Assembly: GCF_001306415.1 (NCBI RefSeq)
Contig: NZ_LDJX01000003.1
Location: 186,001-250,000 of the forward strand
DNA from: Croceitalea dokdonensis DOKDO 023
GTDB taxonomy: Bacteria > Bacteroidota > Bacteroidia > Flavobacteriales > Flavobacteriaceae
Length of the DNA: 64,000 nucleotides
Reading direction: 5' to 3'
Shown: piece by piece, positions 25,979 through 35,403 of the stretch
Layout of the letters: each line of letters begins with the position of its first letter
Numbering within the stretch: position 1 is the stretch's first letter
The notes under the pieces: model-generated
The model's database searches: none
What the model was told of the DNA's origin: nothing
The model's input: only the letters and a program-made list of their open reading frames with translations
Translations under genes and position numbers: made by a program

Positions 25979-26797
25979 CTAGCCGTTCTGTGTAAAACCC
26001 GGGTAGCAGGTCATTCCCCCATCTACAAATAGGGTAGTGCCGTTGATGTAATCAGATTCATCGGAAGCTAACCAACTGGCAACGCTGCCAATATCGGAGG
26101 GTTCGCCAATTCTACCATAAGGTATCAATTTGAGCATTTTTTTCTTTCCCTCTTCGGTACTCCAGACATCTTTGTTGATATCGGTTTTTATCGCTCCAGG
26201 GGCAATACTATTGCACCTTATCTTCTTTGGCGCATATTCTTGGCATATACTCTGCATAAGCATTTTGAGCCCCCCTTTGGATGTAGCGTAATTGGCACGA
26301 CCGGCCCATGGTATCACTTCATGAACGCTACTTATGCAAATGATTTTTCCCAACGCATTTGATAGCTCTGGGCGCATTCCCCTTTTCAAAAATTCTTTAA
26401 TGGCAGCTCGGGCGGTCAGAAATTGTCCGGTGAGGTTCACATCAATGACCTGCTGCCAGTCTTCCAATTTCATTTCGTGAAGTGCATGATCTTGTTGAAG
26501 TCCGGCGTTGCCTATGCTGATATGCACCGTGCCAAACTCAGCTACGGTCTTTTTAAAAAGTTCAGAAACATCGGCTTCTTTGCTCACATCACCACCAATC
26601 ACCAAGGCTTCTCCGCAATTGGAATTTTTTGCAATCCAATCTGCCGTTTCTTCGGCGCCTTCTTTGTCACTGTGGTAATTGACCACCACATTGGCACCTT
26701 CTTGTCCTATGGCCTTTGCGATGGCCGAACCGATTCCATTACTGGACCCGGTGACGATGCAGGTCTGTCCTGCTAATCTATCGTTGGGTTTTTGCAT
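25979..26797 (-). CDS. SDR-family glucose 1-dehydrogenase-like oxidoreductase
   Basis: 272 residues. TGSSNGIGSAIA binds the cofactor, GNAG is near 95, ISSVHEVIPW followed by YATSKGG gives the Ser-Tyr-Lys set, and the end reads YINGTTLFVDGGM. The SSVHEVIPWAG and DGGMTCYPGF stretches match Bacillus-type glucose 1-dehydrogenase, which turns glucose into gluconolactone with NAD(P). Substrate assignment is from similarity only. Same strand as the other SDR, 85 bases apart. Confidence 0.85.
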   Translation of the reverse strand: MQKPNDRLAGQTCIVTGSSNGIGSAIAKAIGQEGANVVVNYHSDKEGAEETADWIAKNSNCGEALVIGGDVSKEADVSELFKKTVAEFGTVHISIGNAGLQQDHALHEMKLEDWQQVIDVNLTGQFLTARAAIKEFLKRGMRPELSNALGKIICISSVHEVIPWAGRANYATSKGGLKMLMQSICQEYAPKKIRCNSIAPGAIKTDINKDVWSTEEGKKKMLKLIPYGRIGEPSDIGSVASWLASDESDYINGTTLFVDGGMTCYPGFTQNG

Positions 26798-26981
26798 TTT
26801 TTTGTTTTAGGGATAAGATAATCTTAAGAAGGTTCTAAAGAAGAATACGAACCTTTTAGGAGAAGCATTTTGAGTGATTGCGTCAAATAATTTTTAGCGA
26901 TAAGCAAAAATCTTTCAGGGTTAATCAAAGCGGCTCGGTAAATCTACCTTGTGACAATAATTCACAAATAGAAATCATATT

Positions 26982-27473
26982 ATGGAAACAATGAAGACCG
27001 CTATTGGAATCAAGGGAGATAATCGTGAAGCTGTGGTAAATATGCTCAAGCAGTTATTGGCTGATGAGTATATTATGTACACCAAGTACCGTAATGCACA
27101 TTGGAACGTTGAAGGAATCGACTTTCACAGCAAGCATGTGTTCTTTGAGGAAGAATATGGCAAACTTGAAGAAACCATTGACAGCGTAGCAGAGCGTATT
27201 AGAATGCTCGGATTTTACTCACCCGGAACCATGCAACAGTTTTTGGAGCTTTCTGCGCTCAAGGAAAATGGGCCAGAACAAAATGATAGTGCCAGTTTCA
27301 TGGAGGTATTACTCCAAGATCATCGCACGATCATTACATTTATTCGTAAAAGTATCGGTGAAAATGCTGAAGCTCACAACGACGAAGGTACGGCCGATTT
27401 CATTACTGCCATTATGCAAATGCATGAACAGATGGCTTGGATGCTTCGTTCATCGTTGAAAAATTTTGACTAG
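26982..27473 (+). CDS. dps: Dps-family ferritin-like protein
   Basis: 163 residues. The Dps ferroxidase ligands appear in HWNVEGIDFHSKHVFFEEEYGKL (His, His, Asp and Glu between about 39 and 65). Four-helix-bundle length is normal. Dps forms a 12-subunit shell in the cytoplasm, oxidises and stores iron and shields DNA from peroxide. No lysine-rich N-terminal tail is present, so direct DNA binding may be weak. An intrinsic terminator follows. Confidence 0.9.
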   Translation: METMKTAIGIKGDNREAVVNMLKQLLADEYIMYTKYRNAHWNVEGIDFHSKHVFFEEEYGKLEETIDSVAERIRMLGFYSPGTMQQFLELSALKENGPEQNDSASFMEVLLQDHRTIITFIRKSIGENAEAHNDEGTADFITAIMQMHEQMAWMLRSSLKNFD

Positions 27474-27493
27474 TGGCATTAGGTAAAAAAGCT

Positions 27494-27525
27494 AAAACGG
27501 CAGAGGAAAACCTTTGCCGTTTTTA
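27494..27525 (+). terminator. terminator after dps
   Basis: AAAACGGCA and TGCCGTTTT form a stem closed by a short A/C-rich loop, followed by T residues; 21 bases after the dps stop. Confidence 0.6.
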
Positions 27526-27540
27526 TATAAAATACACACT

Positions 27541-28275
27541 ATGATCGTAAAACAGTCCAACAAAGGATGGCGCATGATATACCAGGCGGCACACGGTCTG
27601 TTGGCCGGAAAAATAGCTAATGAACTGGCGCACCGTTTGCGTCCCGAGCATTGGTTGGAAACCTTGACGGCCATTATTGAACATGACGATCACCAACTTA
27701 ATTTTGATGAGAAAATGTATTTGAATGAAATAGGTGTGCCCATAGATTTTGTGCCAGAAAATACTCCAAACGAAAAGGTGACGGAACGCGCTCAAAGAAT
27801 TTATAAAAAGGCACGCATAAAGTCTAAATATACGGCAATGTTGGTGTCCCTCCACTTAGAGTTTCTTTATGGGGACATGGAAGATAAGGAAATGCGGGAA
27901 TTTTTAAAAACGATTGGTAAAGACCGGCAAAAATTTCAAAAATTGTATGGTCTGGAGGCAAAAAAAGTACAATCTACTTACCAAATATTACGATTTTGTG
28001 ATCGCTGTTCGTTGATTTTGTGCAAAGAAAGTTTGCCTACCAACCAACGTTCTTTAGAAATTAATACCTCTATAGAGGGCAAGACGTATTACATCTACCA
28101 ATCAGAAAAAGGGCATGTGATGATCAATCCTTGGCCATTTGAAAAGGAAAATTTCCTAGTAGCGGTGGAGGAATTGTTGTTGCAAACGGCAAAATTTAAA
28201 GACAACCAAGAACTGCAGACTGCCCTTAAGGGAGCAAAGACGGTATTGCTTTCATGGAATTTTAAAAAGGAATAA
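27541..28275 (+). CDS. DUF3891 family protein
   Basis: 244 residues from the ATG at 27541. The start (MIVKQSNKGWRMIYQAAHG) and the run ELAHRLRPEHW, then IIEHDDHQ, fit DUF3891, helical proteins with histidine and aspartate pairs reminiscent of HD domains. The C-terminal third is beta-rich. The biochemical role is unknown. It leads a short plus-strand series with the DUF3140 and YetF-like genes. Confidence 0.75.
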   Translation: MIVKQSNKGWRMIYQAAHGLLAGKIANELAHRLRPEHWLETLTAIIEHDDHQLNFDEKMYLNEIGVPIDFVPENTPNEKVTERAQRIYKKARIKSKYTAMLVSLHLEFLYGDMEDKEMREFLKTIGKDRQKFQKLYGLEAKKVQSTYQILRFCDRCSLILCKESLPTNQRSLEINTSIEGKTYYIYQSEKGHVMINPWPFEKENFLVAVEELLLQTAKFKDNQELQTALKGAKTVLLSWNFKKE

Positions 28276-28292
28276 TCCATTAACTAGTATAA

Positions 28293-28622
28293 ATGTCCAA
28301 ATCAAAGGAAGAAATCTATAACGAATTTAACGATGTGGTCAATATGGCCCCCAGCGAGCTTGAAGATTGGTTGCAGACCGATAAATCTAAAGGCGTAGGG
28401 CAAGACAGTGGCGACGGAGAGGCCATAGGCCATAAAAGTGGAAAGAAAATCATTGCGATAAAGAAAAAAAACAAAGAAGATTTGACCCAAGCCGACTATG
28501 ATCACATGAACAAGGTAATCGGTTATGTAAAACGGCATAAAGCACAAGAGCCCGAAGGTAATGTTAGGGAAACTGATTGGAGGTACAGTCTACAAAATTG
28601 GGGGCACGACCCTTGTAAGTGA
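28293..28622 (+). CDS. DUF3140 family protein
   Basis: 109 residues with the family signatures VNMAPSELEDWLQTDKS, GHKSGKKI and a C-terminal WRYSLQNWGHDPCK. These small soluble proteins of unknown function are often found with stress genes. It lies 17 bases after DUF3891 and 25 before the YetF-like gene, consistent with one operon. Confidence 0.85.
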   Translation: MSKSKEEIYNEFNDVVNMAPSELEDWLQTDKSKGVGQDSGDGEAIGHKSGKKIIAIKKKNKEDLTQADYDHMNKVIGYVKRHKAQEPEGNVRETDWRYSLQNWGHDPCK

Positions 28623-28647
28623 ATGGTTCACCTTAAAGAAATAAAAA

Positions 28648-29169
28648 ATGGACAAATGGTTTGAGTTTTCATTGAATGGGTTGTTGTCCATTACATTGAC
28701 CGCGGTAGGAACTTACGTTGCGGTCATTCTTTTTACCCGCCTAGGGGGTAAACGAAGTTTTTCCAAGATGAGCAGCTTTGATTTTGCCATAACCGTTGCC
28801 TTAGGTTCAATGGTGGCGACCACGGTCCTGTCCAAATCGGTAAGTCTTTGGCAGGGTATGACCGGACTAGCCGTTCTTTATATACTTCAATTAGGTACCG
28901 CCTACCTACGCAGGTATCCCGTGGTATCGGCCATCACGGATAATCGCCCCATGTTTTTAATGAAGGGGGCGACTGTCCTCCATAAAAATTTAAAAAAAGC
29001 CAAGGTTACCGAATCAGATTTGCGGGCCAAACTTCGTGAAGCCAATGTTTTGGAACTTTCACAAGTGCGTGCCGTAATTTTTGAAACAACAGGCGATATT
29101 GCGGTATTGCATTCGGCCAATACCCAACAAAAGATACAGGATTGGATTATTCAAGGGATTGAGGAATAA
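28648..29169 (+). CDS. YetF-like DUF421 membrane protein
   Basis: 173 residues. Two or three N-terminal membrane helices (about 10-30, 45-62, 66-84) precede a cytoplasmic DUF421 domain that includes KRSFSKMSSFDFAITVALGS and the later LSQVRAVIFETTGDIAVL. Proteins of this kind are linked to spore and stress biology in Bacillus, without a defined reaction. Last gene of the DUF3891-DUF3140 set. Confidence 0.85.
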   Translation: MDKWFEFSLNGLLSITLTAVGTYVAVILFTRLGGKRSFSKMSSFDFAITVALGSMVATTVLSKSVSLWQGMTGLAVLYILQLGTAYLRRYPVVSAITDNRPMFLMKGATVLHKNLKKAKVTESDLRAKLREANVLELSQVRAVIFETTGDIAVLHSANTQQKIQDWIIQGIEE

Positions 29170-29231
29170 CCTCTTCGATATTGTATTTTTCTGAATTTTT
29201 TTTAATCACAACAACTGTTTAAACAAAAAAA

Positions 29232-29264
29232 AACCTGTTACAAACCAGTGGTCCGTAACAGGTT
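29232..29264 (-). terminator. terminator for the DUF4136 gene
   Basis: AACCTGTTAC and GTAACAGGTT form a perfect 10-base stem; on the minus strand it is followed by a long T-run. It lies 21 bases after the DUF4136 stop. Confidence 0.75.
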
Positions 29265-29284
29265 AATTGCTTTGTAAATACTAA

Positions 29285-29884
29285 TCAGTCAGAAGATACC
29301 GCAGGATACTCATCAAAAATTTCATCTACATACTGGGTGATTTTTGCTGAGGTGTCATTTTGGTAAATAGCCTCCTCAGCGGTTCCTGACCAGAGTCTGT
29401 TTTTGGTCTTGCGGTCAATGATGTCTACGATGAGTGTTCCTACTTCATAATTTGAATAATCAACATCGTACCCAACAAATTCACCGTAATTACTGTACCC
29501 ATAGTAATAATAGGGGTCATAAAAGGGACTTACTGGATATCTTGTGGTATAAGGATAAGTGGCATAAACTGCGTCAACATCACGCATACGTTCTTTATCA
29601 AACTTAGTGGTCAATAACACCAACAAATCCGGATTTTCGCGATTTAGGGTATACCCAAGTTCTTTCATATTGTCATTCATGGCCCTGATCACTGATTTGC
29701 CAACCTTATCTTTCTGTCCGGCCAAATTGTCGGGAACTTCAAAATTTGTATTGGGCAAATAGGCAAAGCTCTGGTAATTGCCCAAGTCTTTTTCTGTCAT
29801 CTTTGTAGTGGTCAGGGTAGGCCCGCAGGCAATTACAATTGCGAATGTGGCCATTCCCAAAACCCATAATTTCATTTTTTTCAT
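29285..29884 (-). CDS. DUF4136 lipoprotein
   Basis: 199 residues with a lipoprotein signal ending IVIAC (Cys near 20). DUF4136 proteins carry YxxFxYLP-like starts, here YQSFAYLPN, then ELGYTLNRENPDLLVLLTTK, and a C-terminal DRKTKNRLWSGTAEE. They are envelope lipoproteins of unknown function. A second, membrane-anchored member is at 36380. Confidence 0.85.
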   Translation of the reverse strand: MKKMKLWVLGMATFAIVIACGPTLTTTKMTEKDLGNYQSFAYLPNTNFEVPDNLAGQKDKVGKSVIRAMNDNMKELGYTLNRENPDLLVLLTTKFDKERMRDVDAVYATYPYTTRYPVSPFYDPYYYYGYSNYGEFVGYDVDYSNYEVGTLIVDIIDRKTKNRLWSGTAEEAIYQNDTSAKITQYVDEIFDEYPAVSSD

Positions 29885-29995
29885 AGTACATATATTTTAA
29901 GTTAACGTTCCTTAAGATACGCCTGGAGTTTAGCATCACTTGATCATAACGGGATAATTATTGATAATAAAACGTTTTACCTTCCACAGGATAAA

Positions 29996-30022
29996 AAAAT
30001 CCGCCCGTTAGGGGCGGATTGG
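29996..30022 (-). terminator. terminator for the AraC gene at 30046
   Basis: ATCCGCCC and GGGCGGAT form the stem with a GTTA-containing loop; read on the minus strand it runs into T residues, 25 bases past the stop. Confidence 0.7.
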
Positions 30023-30045
30023 GCGCTCATGCGTGAGTGTATATA

Positions 30046-31077
30046 TTATGCTGTCGCAGCTACCTGGTTTTGGCGGTCTTGATAATATTTAGGACTACAA
30101 TTATATTTTTCTTTGAATATTTTGGAAAAGTAACTTCTACTGGTCAACCCTACCGTATAGACAATTTCAGATATGTTAAGGTCGGTGGTTTTAATTAGAT
30201 TCTCAGCGGTTTCTACCCGTACGTTTCGGATATAGTCAGACACCGTGCGGTTATGTAACAATTTAAAGCCCTCTTGCAGTTTTGCTGGTGACATACCCCC
30301 TTTTTTGCTCAGGTAGGCTAAACTATAGTTTACCTCGGGATAATTTTGGATAAATACCGATAGTTGATGGATGGTATCCATTTCACTTCTGGTGAGCGAT
30401 CCGTAATTGTTCTCCGCATTATTCATATCTCTGTTGTGTTGCTCTATTTCTAGGGCCAACATGGTATGTGCAATACCTTTGATCAATAGCCTGCGAACAA
30501 TGCCATGTTGCTTTATGCTTTCCAAATGCTTTATTTTTTCCGCAATTTTTAAATTGTAAGATCCTATATAGGCAAAGATTTCCGAGTCACCCTTAGGTAT
30601 AAAGGTTTGTAAAAGCTGCTGTTGTAAAAGGTTGACCGCTTCATTTTCCGCTTTGCTAGAATGCGTATTCACGATAATATTGGAGAGTTGAACGGGCTGG
30701 TCCTTTCTAAAAAATAAACAAGAACTTTTGCTGGGTTCACTGGCAAAAATACCGGTCTGAAATTGGTTGAGGGCCCTTTGTTTTCCATATAATCCAAAAC
30801 TGTGGCTTACTTGGCCCCCGGCGCAGTATAAAAAATAGATAGGGTTGGTCACGGGCGTATTTCTAACCAGTAAGGTGTCTTGTTTAAAAATCACATCATA
30901 CTGTATGAAAGAAATATTTTTGTTGATGGACATTCCAGTAATTTCCCCATCTACCATTTCATTGTCCATTTTTAAGGTATACTCTTTATCATTGGATTGC
31001 AGTGTTCCCCCCAGTTCATTCCCAAGGTGAACTATTAATTGCTCTATGTGTGATGTTTTTAATTCTATTGTTTTCAT
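30046..31077 (-). CDS. AraC-family transcriptional regulator
   Basis: 343 residues. The C-terminal double helix-turn-helix is clear: LAYLSKKGGMSPAKLQEGFK, then ISEIVYTVGLTSRSYFSKIF and the closing KYNCSPKYY. The N-terminal 240 residues have no recognised ligand domain. Such Bacteroidetes regulators often control nearby operons; the neighbours (DUF4136 lipoprotein, small membrane protein) give no clear hint of the signal. Confidence 0.88.
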   Translation of the reverse strand: MKTIELKTSHIEQLIVHLGNELGGTLQSNDKEYTLKMDNEMVDGEITGMSINKNISFIQYDVIFKQDTLLVRNTPVTNPIYFLYCAGGQVSHSFGLYGKQRALNQFQTGIFASEPSKSSCLFFRKDQPVQLSNIIVNTHSSKAENEAVNLLQQQLLQTFIPKGDSEIFAYIGSYNLKIAEKIKHLESIKQHGIVRRLLIKGIAHTMLALEIEQHNRDMNNAENNYGSLTRSEMDTIHQLSVFIQNYPEVNYSLAYLSKKGGMSPAKLQEGFKLLHNRTVSDYIRNVRVETAENLIKTTDLNISEIVYTVGLTSRSYFSKIFKEKYNCSPKYYQDRQNQVAATA

Positions 31078-31103
31078 GTTGTCCTTTATTTTACGGTTAA
31101 TTG

Positions 31104-31322
31104 TTATTTTTCTTTTAGTGCTATAATTATGGTCACTGCGGTTGCCAAGAACAGAAACAGGTCTGCATAAATACTTATGTCGCTAATGAAAAAACTGGTT
31201 ATCCAACATCCAAACAAAAGCAAAGCTGTTATTTTAAGAAATATCAAGAATTTCAATAGATTATGGTTTAGTAAGACAATGGGAAGCTCAAAATTAACTT
31301 TAGGAATCTGGGTCACTTCCAA
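31104..31322 (-). CDS. small two-helix membrane protein
   Basis: 72 residues from a TTG codon, with two hydrophobic segments (about 23-45 and 50-68) joined by a short polar turn. Its start lies inside another minus-strand frame (31300-31446) that stops 22 bases later, so either the two genes overlap or one has suffered a frameshift. It lies 26 bases ahead of the AraC gene and may be cotranscribed. Confidence 0.45.
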   Translation of the reverse strand: MEVTQIPKVNFELPIVLLNHNLLKFLIFLKITALLLFGCWITSFFISDISIYADLFLFLATAVTIIIALKEK

Positions 31323-31446
31323 TTTGGTTGGTCATGCCCATGATAAAATTGCTGATGGTGACGTCTTCTTGCGTTTTAGAAATTGTTTTTGGCCTCACCT
31401 GACCTATGCGTGAATTGGTTCTGTAATCAGTGCTGTTTTTTTCCAT
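31300..31446 (-). CDS. possible small protein (48 aa), overlapping the next frame
   Basis: An ATG frame of 48 polar residues (MEKNSTDYRTNSRIGQ and then RPKTISKTQEDVTISNF). No known domain. Joining it to the membrane protein at 31104 by one frame change would give about 110 residues with a polar tail and two helices, so a frameshifted single gene is an alternative. Confidence 0.3.
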   Translation of the reverse strand: MEKNSTDYRTNSRIGQVRPKTISKTQEDVTISNFIMGMTNQIGSDPDS

Positions 31447-31696
31447 GATATTCTGTTATAGGGTTTAACTAAATTTTCTTGTCTTTTTCTTTTTACAAAT
31501 TTCAATAAATCAACGCTTTAGCTTGTTATACAATTTCTTCATAGTGTTATATGATTCTTAGAAAACTACCTATTTATGACACAATCCCTATAAATGTTAA
31601 TGTGTTTAAACTAATACTGGCCTCATCATTGCCATTTGCTGTACATTGATGCAATGGCTACGATTGGGCGTAGCATCATATTAGAATTCATGTATT

Positions 31697-33502
31697 ATGG
31701 AAATGGATAATTTGGATTACGGGATTATTGGCAACTGTAACAGTGCCGCGCTCATTTCCAAAATGGGCAGCATCGACTGGTGTTGCCTTCCTGAGTTTGA
31801 TTCGGCTTCGGTGTTCGCAAAATTACTGGACAATAAGATTGGGGGAAGTTTTGGTTTTGACGTAGATGAGGAGTATACCATTAGCCAAGTTTATGAAAAG
31901 GATACCTGCATTCTAATCACCAGTTTCAAAAAAGAAGACGCCTCTTTTGAGGTCCACGATTTTATGCCGAGGTATTTCTTGGGGGAGCAGGAGCATTGTT
32001 CACCACCAGAAATTGTGCGGTATATTAAACATATAGCCGGTAAGCCCCGCTTTAAGATAATCTACGACCCAAAACTGGAATACGCCCGTGGGGAGACCAA
32101 AACCTATGTCAAAAAAGATTTTCTGGCCAGTTTAACAAAGCAGGAAAAGTTTGACACTGTTTTTCTATACACCTCTTTTGATAAGGATAAGGTGGTCAAT
32201 GGCAAGGAGATTACAATGATGGAAGATGGTTTTTTTCTTCTTGGATATAACGAAAAAGTTCTCTTGCCCACGGTAAAAAAAGCATATGTGGAGCTTGAGC
32301 GGACCAAAGCGTATTGGCTCAATTGGTCACAACGCACCGCTACCTACCAAAAGTTCAATACGGAAATTAAACGGAGCGCCCTTACTTTAAAGCTTTTGAG
32401 CTTTGACAAATCCGGGGCCGTCCTTGCAGCGGCCACCACCTCCATTCCGGAGGTCATTGGGGAAGAACGTAATTGGGATTACCGGTATTGTTGGATAAGG
32501 GACGCCTCAATGATGATTAAAGTCATAAGTGCCTTGGGGCATAAAGGTATGGTAAGGCGCTATCTTGATTTTATTATTAGCCTTATGCCGGATAAGGATG
32601 AGAAGCTACAAATTATGTACGGCATCCACCAAGAAAAAAAACTAACGGAAAAGACCTTGGATCATTTTGAGGGTTACAAAGGTTCAAGGCCAGTGCGTGT
32701 GGGCAATGCCGCATATGAACAAGTTCAACATGATATATACGGTATACTTATGGATGTTATCCATAAATTAATGACCCAGTTTTCCATTGGTTTAAAAGAT
32801 GGGGAAAATCTTTGGGGCATCACTAAGGGCATCGTTTGGATCGTAGAGCAACATTGGAAGGAACCGGACAAGGGTATATGGGAGTTTCGGTCAGAGAAAA
32901 AGCATTTTACCTTCTCAAAAATTTTATGCTGGACGGCAGTCGATCGCGCTCTGAAGGTGGCCCGTCTACTGAACAAAACCCATAAAATGGAAAAATGGCG
33001 GCCCTTGGAAGCGGCCATAAGGCAAGATATTATGGAAAATGGTTGGAATGAGAACAAGCAGGCCTACACGCAGTCTTACGGGTCTGAATACATGGACGCA
33101 TCCATACTTTTAATGGAATCTTATGGCTTTATTCCGGCCGATGACCCTAAATATATCAGTACGGTACATGCCGTAGAAAAAGACCTTTGCAGGGATGGTT
33201 TATTATATCGCTATACCAATAGCGACGACTTTGGTAAACCTTCCTCATCATTTACCATCTGTACCTTTTGGTTCATCAATAGTCTTTTTAAAATTGGGGA
33301 GAAGGAGAAGGCGTTGGGGCATTTTGAGCGATTATTGAAACACGGCAACCATTTGGGCCTTTTTAGTGAAGATATAGATTTTAAGACCAAACGCTTGCTG
33401 GGCAATTTCCCACAAGGGTACTCCCATTTGGCATTGATCGAATGTGCCGTTAATTTCTCTGAACAAACCAAAGAATCGCTGCTTAGAAAAGAATTGCGCT
33501 AG
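31697..33502 (+). CDS. GH15 family glycoside hydrolase (glucoamylase/trehalase-like)
   Basis: 601 residues. An N-terminal beta-sandwich domain (about 1-215, opening DYGIIGNCNSAALISKMGSI) precedes the alpha/alpha barrel with the GH15 signature NWDYRYCWIRDAS at N259. Near the end FTICTFWFINSL and FGKPSSS fit the family's second half. Bacterial GH15 enzymes hydrolyse alpha-glucans or trehalose; without a signal peptide it acts in the cytoplasm. Trehalose turnover would agree with the stress genes around it. Confidence 0.88.
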   Translation: MEMDNLDYGIIGNCNSAALISKMGSIDWCCLPEFDSASVFAKLLDNKIGGSFGFDVDEEYTISQVYEKDTCILITSFKKEDASFEVHDFMPRYFLGEQEHCSPPEIVRYIKHIAGKPRFKIIYDPKLEYARGETKTYVKKDFLASLTKQEKFDTVFLYTSFDKDKVVNGKEITMMEDGFFLLGYNEKVLLPTVKKAYVELERTKAYWLNWSQRTATYQKFNTEIKRSALTLKLLSFDKSGAVLAAATTSIPEVIGEERNWDYRYCWIRDASMMIKVISALGHKGMVRRYLDFIISLMPDKDEKLQIMYGIHQEKKLTEKTLDHFEGYKGSRPVRVGNAAYEQVQHDIYGILMDVIHKLMTQFSIGLKDGENLWGITKGIVWIVEQHWKEPDKGIWEFRSEKKHFTFSKILCWTAVDRALKVARLLNKTHKMEKWRPLEAAIRQDIMENGWNENKQAYTQSYGSEYMDASILLMESYGFIPADDPKYISTVHAVEKDLCRDGLLYRYTNSDDFGKPSSSFTICTFWFINSLFKIGEKEKALGHFERLLKHGNHLGLFSEDIDFKTKRLLGNFPQGYSHLALIECAVNFSEQTKESLLRKELR

Positions 33503-33625
33503 TCCAATATTTATGCCCTGCCCAACCCCACACCTTTACCTGAATATTATCCGGATTAAAACAAAAGCCATTTCGGTCAACCTTGGAAACAGGAACTTTG
33601 TAGTTTACCAAAATAAATTAACCTT

Positions 33626-34444
33626 ATGTTTGAAGTCTTTTCCAATGCCGATGCATGGGTAGCCTTGGTGACCTTAACTTTTCTTGAAATTGTTTTGGGT
33701 ATTGACAATATCATATTCATTTCCATTGCGGCTGATAAACTGCCTGCCGAACAAAGAAATAAAGCCACCAATTTAGGCTTGGTCATGGCCATGGTACAGC
33801 GCATTTTGCTATTAATGGGCGTATCTTTTTTAATTGGCCTCGGGGAACCCTTTTATATCCTAGAAACCTCATGGATTTCTATGGGAATTAGTTGGCAAGC
33901 CCTGATACTTTTCTTTGGAGGGCTTTTCTTGCTGTACAAGAGCACCTCGGAAATCCATGATAAGTTGGATAACTCTGGGGAAGGGGAACGGCAACTACAG
34001 GCTAAGAAAATCACTTCCTTCCGTAGTGCCATCGTTCAAATTATGTTGATTGACTTTATTTTCTCCATAGATTCCATTTTAACGGCAGTGGGCATGACCA
34101 ACGGTATTGGTGAAAATCCCAATGATGCACTGATTTTAATGATTTTGGCGGTAGTCATTTCTATAATGGTCATGATGCTGTTTGCCAACACCATTCGGGT
34201 TTTTATCAGCAAGCATCCCTCCATGCAACTGTTGGCCCTGTCTTTTTTGATTTTGATTGGTTTTATGCTGGTGACGGAAGCGGCACATTTGTCGCATACA
34301 ATCATCTTTGGTCAATCGGTGGGGGCAATACCTAAAGGGTACCTTTATTTTGCCATTTCCTTTTCACTACTGGTAGAATTCTTAAACATGCAATGGAGAA
34401 AAAGAACCGTGGTCACAGAGCAAAATGGGAAAGAGCATGGGTAA
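33626..34444 (+). CDS. TerC-family integral membrane protein
   Basis: 272 residues with seven or so membrane helices. The start VTLTFLEIVLGIDNIIFIS and the later QIMLIDFIFSIDSILTAVGM are the two conserved acidic-asparagine motifs of TerC/Alx proteins, which are linked to tellurite resistance and to metal (manganese) export during membrane protein metallation. Not in an obvious operon with a tellurite set; the two downstream genes are exported putative hydrolases. Confidence 0.9.
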   Translation: MFEVFSNADAWVALVTLTFLEIVLGIDNIIFISIAADKLPAEQRNKATNLGLVMAMVQRILLLMGVSFLIGLGEPFYILETSWISMGISWQALILFFGGLFLLYKSTSEIHDKLDNSGEGERQLQAKKITSFRSAIVQIMLIDFIFSIDSILTAVGMTNGIGENPNDALILMILAVVISIMVMMLFANTIRVFISKHPSMQLLALSFLILIGFMLVTEAAHLSHTIIFGQSVGAIPKGYLYFAISFSLLVEFLNMQWRKRTVVTEQNGKEHG

Positions 34445-34474
34445 TGAGGCCCAACAAACAAAATGCAATAGAAA

Positions 34475-35368
34475 ATGGAAATTTTAAAATATCGTTCAGT
34501 TTTTCAATCTAAAAGAGGTAACAAAGGCGCGCTACTCATTTTAATGGTCTTAATGTGCGGTTGTGACGCTTCTAGAAAAGTAGTTGAAGAAACCGTTCTT
34601 TATATCAATGAGCGTGAAAGCAACCCCATGAAAAATAGCCATGAAGACTTGGAAAGGATACCGTTATTGTGGCAAAATCCTGAGGAGCCATCAACAATTG
34701 TTATAGATGCCCCAATATGGAGCAAAAAGGAAGCTCAAAGATTATTGCAACGAAAAAAACGTTCGGCCAAACACAATCGCCAATACGGCACCGCCGTGAG
34801 CCCTGTAGCCCTAAAAATCGTGGAGAATTATGAAAATAGTGAAAACAAAGAACCAGGCGGACACTGCTTGGCCGCTTGCAGGTCAAGATTTTTGACAGCT
34901 TATAAGGATGTTCACGGTACCTCGGTATATAACGATCTGCCCAGCGACATGGCCACTAAATATTACAGGGCCGATGAGGTCTTTGATCATTTGTATGCCT
35001 CTACCTTTGGGGCGCACAAAGGGTGGCGTACCCTTCCCAAAAAATATCGGGGTCGTGGGGGTGCGGGAGCTGTTGCACATGCGGGTATGGGTACCCTTGT
35101 AGATTGGTTTGGTATTTGGAGTGGAAAGTTACGCCCGGGTGCCATTATGCAGGTATGGAAACGCAAATCGGACTACAACAAGGTAATCCGTGGTAAACGG
35201 GGAAATAATTTTGATCCGTTCGGTCACTCATTTATTTTTTTGGGGTACGAGCGCGACACGGCGGGCAAGATAATAGGCCTCAACATTGCAGACCAGGGAT
35301 ACCAGAGCTATAGGCCATTACGTCCCCGAGATTATGAGGTATGGTGGGGGGCTAACCTAAATGTATAA
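34475..35368 (+). CDS. exported putative cysteine hydrolase, family unrecognised
   Basis: 297 residues with a lipoprotein-like signal (ILMVLMCGC, Cys near 30). A cysteine in PGGHCLAACRSRF (about 128-137) begins a helix, and much later FGHSFIFLGY offers a histidine followed by a strand and then NIADQG. This Cys-then-His order is that of papain-fold peptidases and amidases such as NlpC/P60, but the exact family is not recognised. It lies 30 bases after terC and 35 before a second protein with the same layout. Confidence 0.5.
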   Translation: MEILKYRSVFQSKRGNKGALLILMVLMCGCDASRKVVEETVLYINERESNPMKNSHEDLERIPLLWQNPEEPSTIVIDAPIWSKKEAQRLLQRKKRSAKHNRQYGTAVSPVALKIVENYENSENKEPGGHCLAACRSRFLTAYKDVHGTSVYNDLPSDMATKYYRADEVFDHLYASTFGAHKGWRTLPKKYRGRGGAGAVAHAGMGTLVDWFGIWSGKLRPGAIMQVWKRKSDYNKVIRGKRGNNFDPFGHSFIFLGYERDTAGKIIGLNIADQGYQSYRPLRPRDYEVWWGANLNV

Positions 35369-35403
35369 GTTAAACAATCAAGGAAAAAAGCAGTGATAGA
35401 ACT

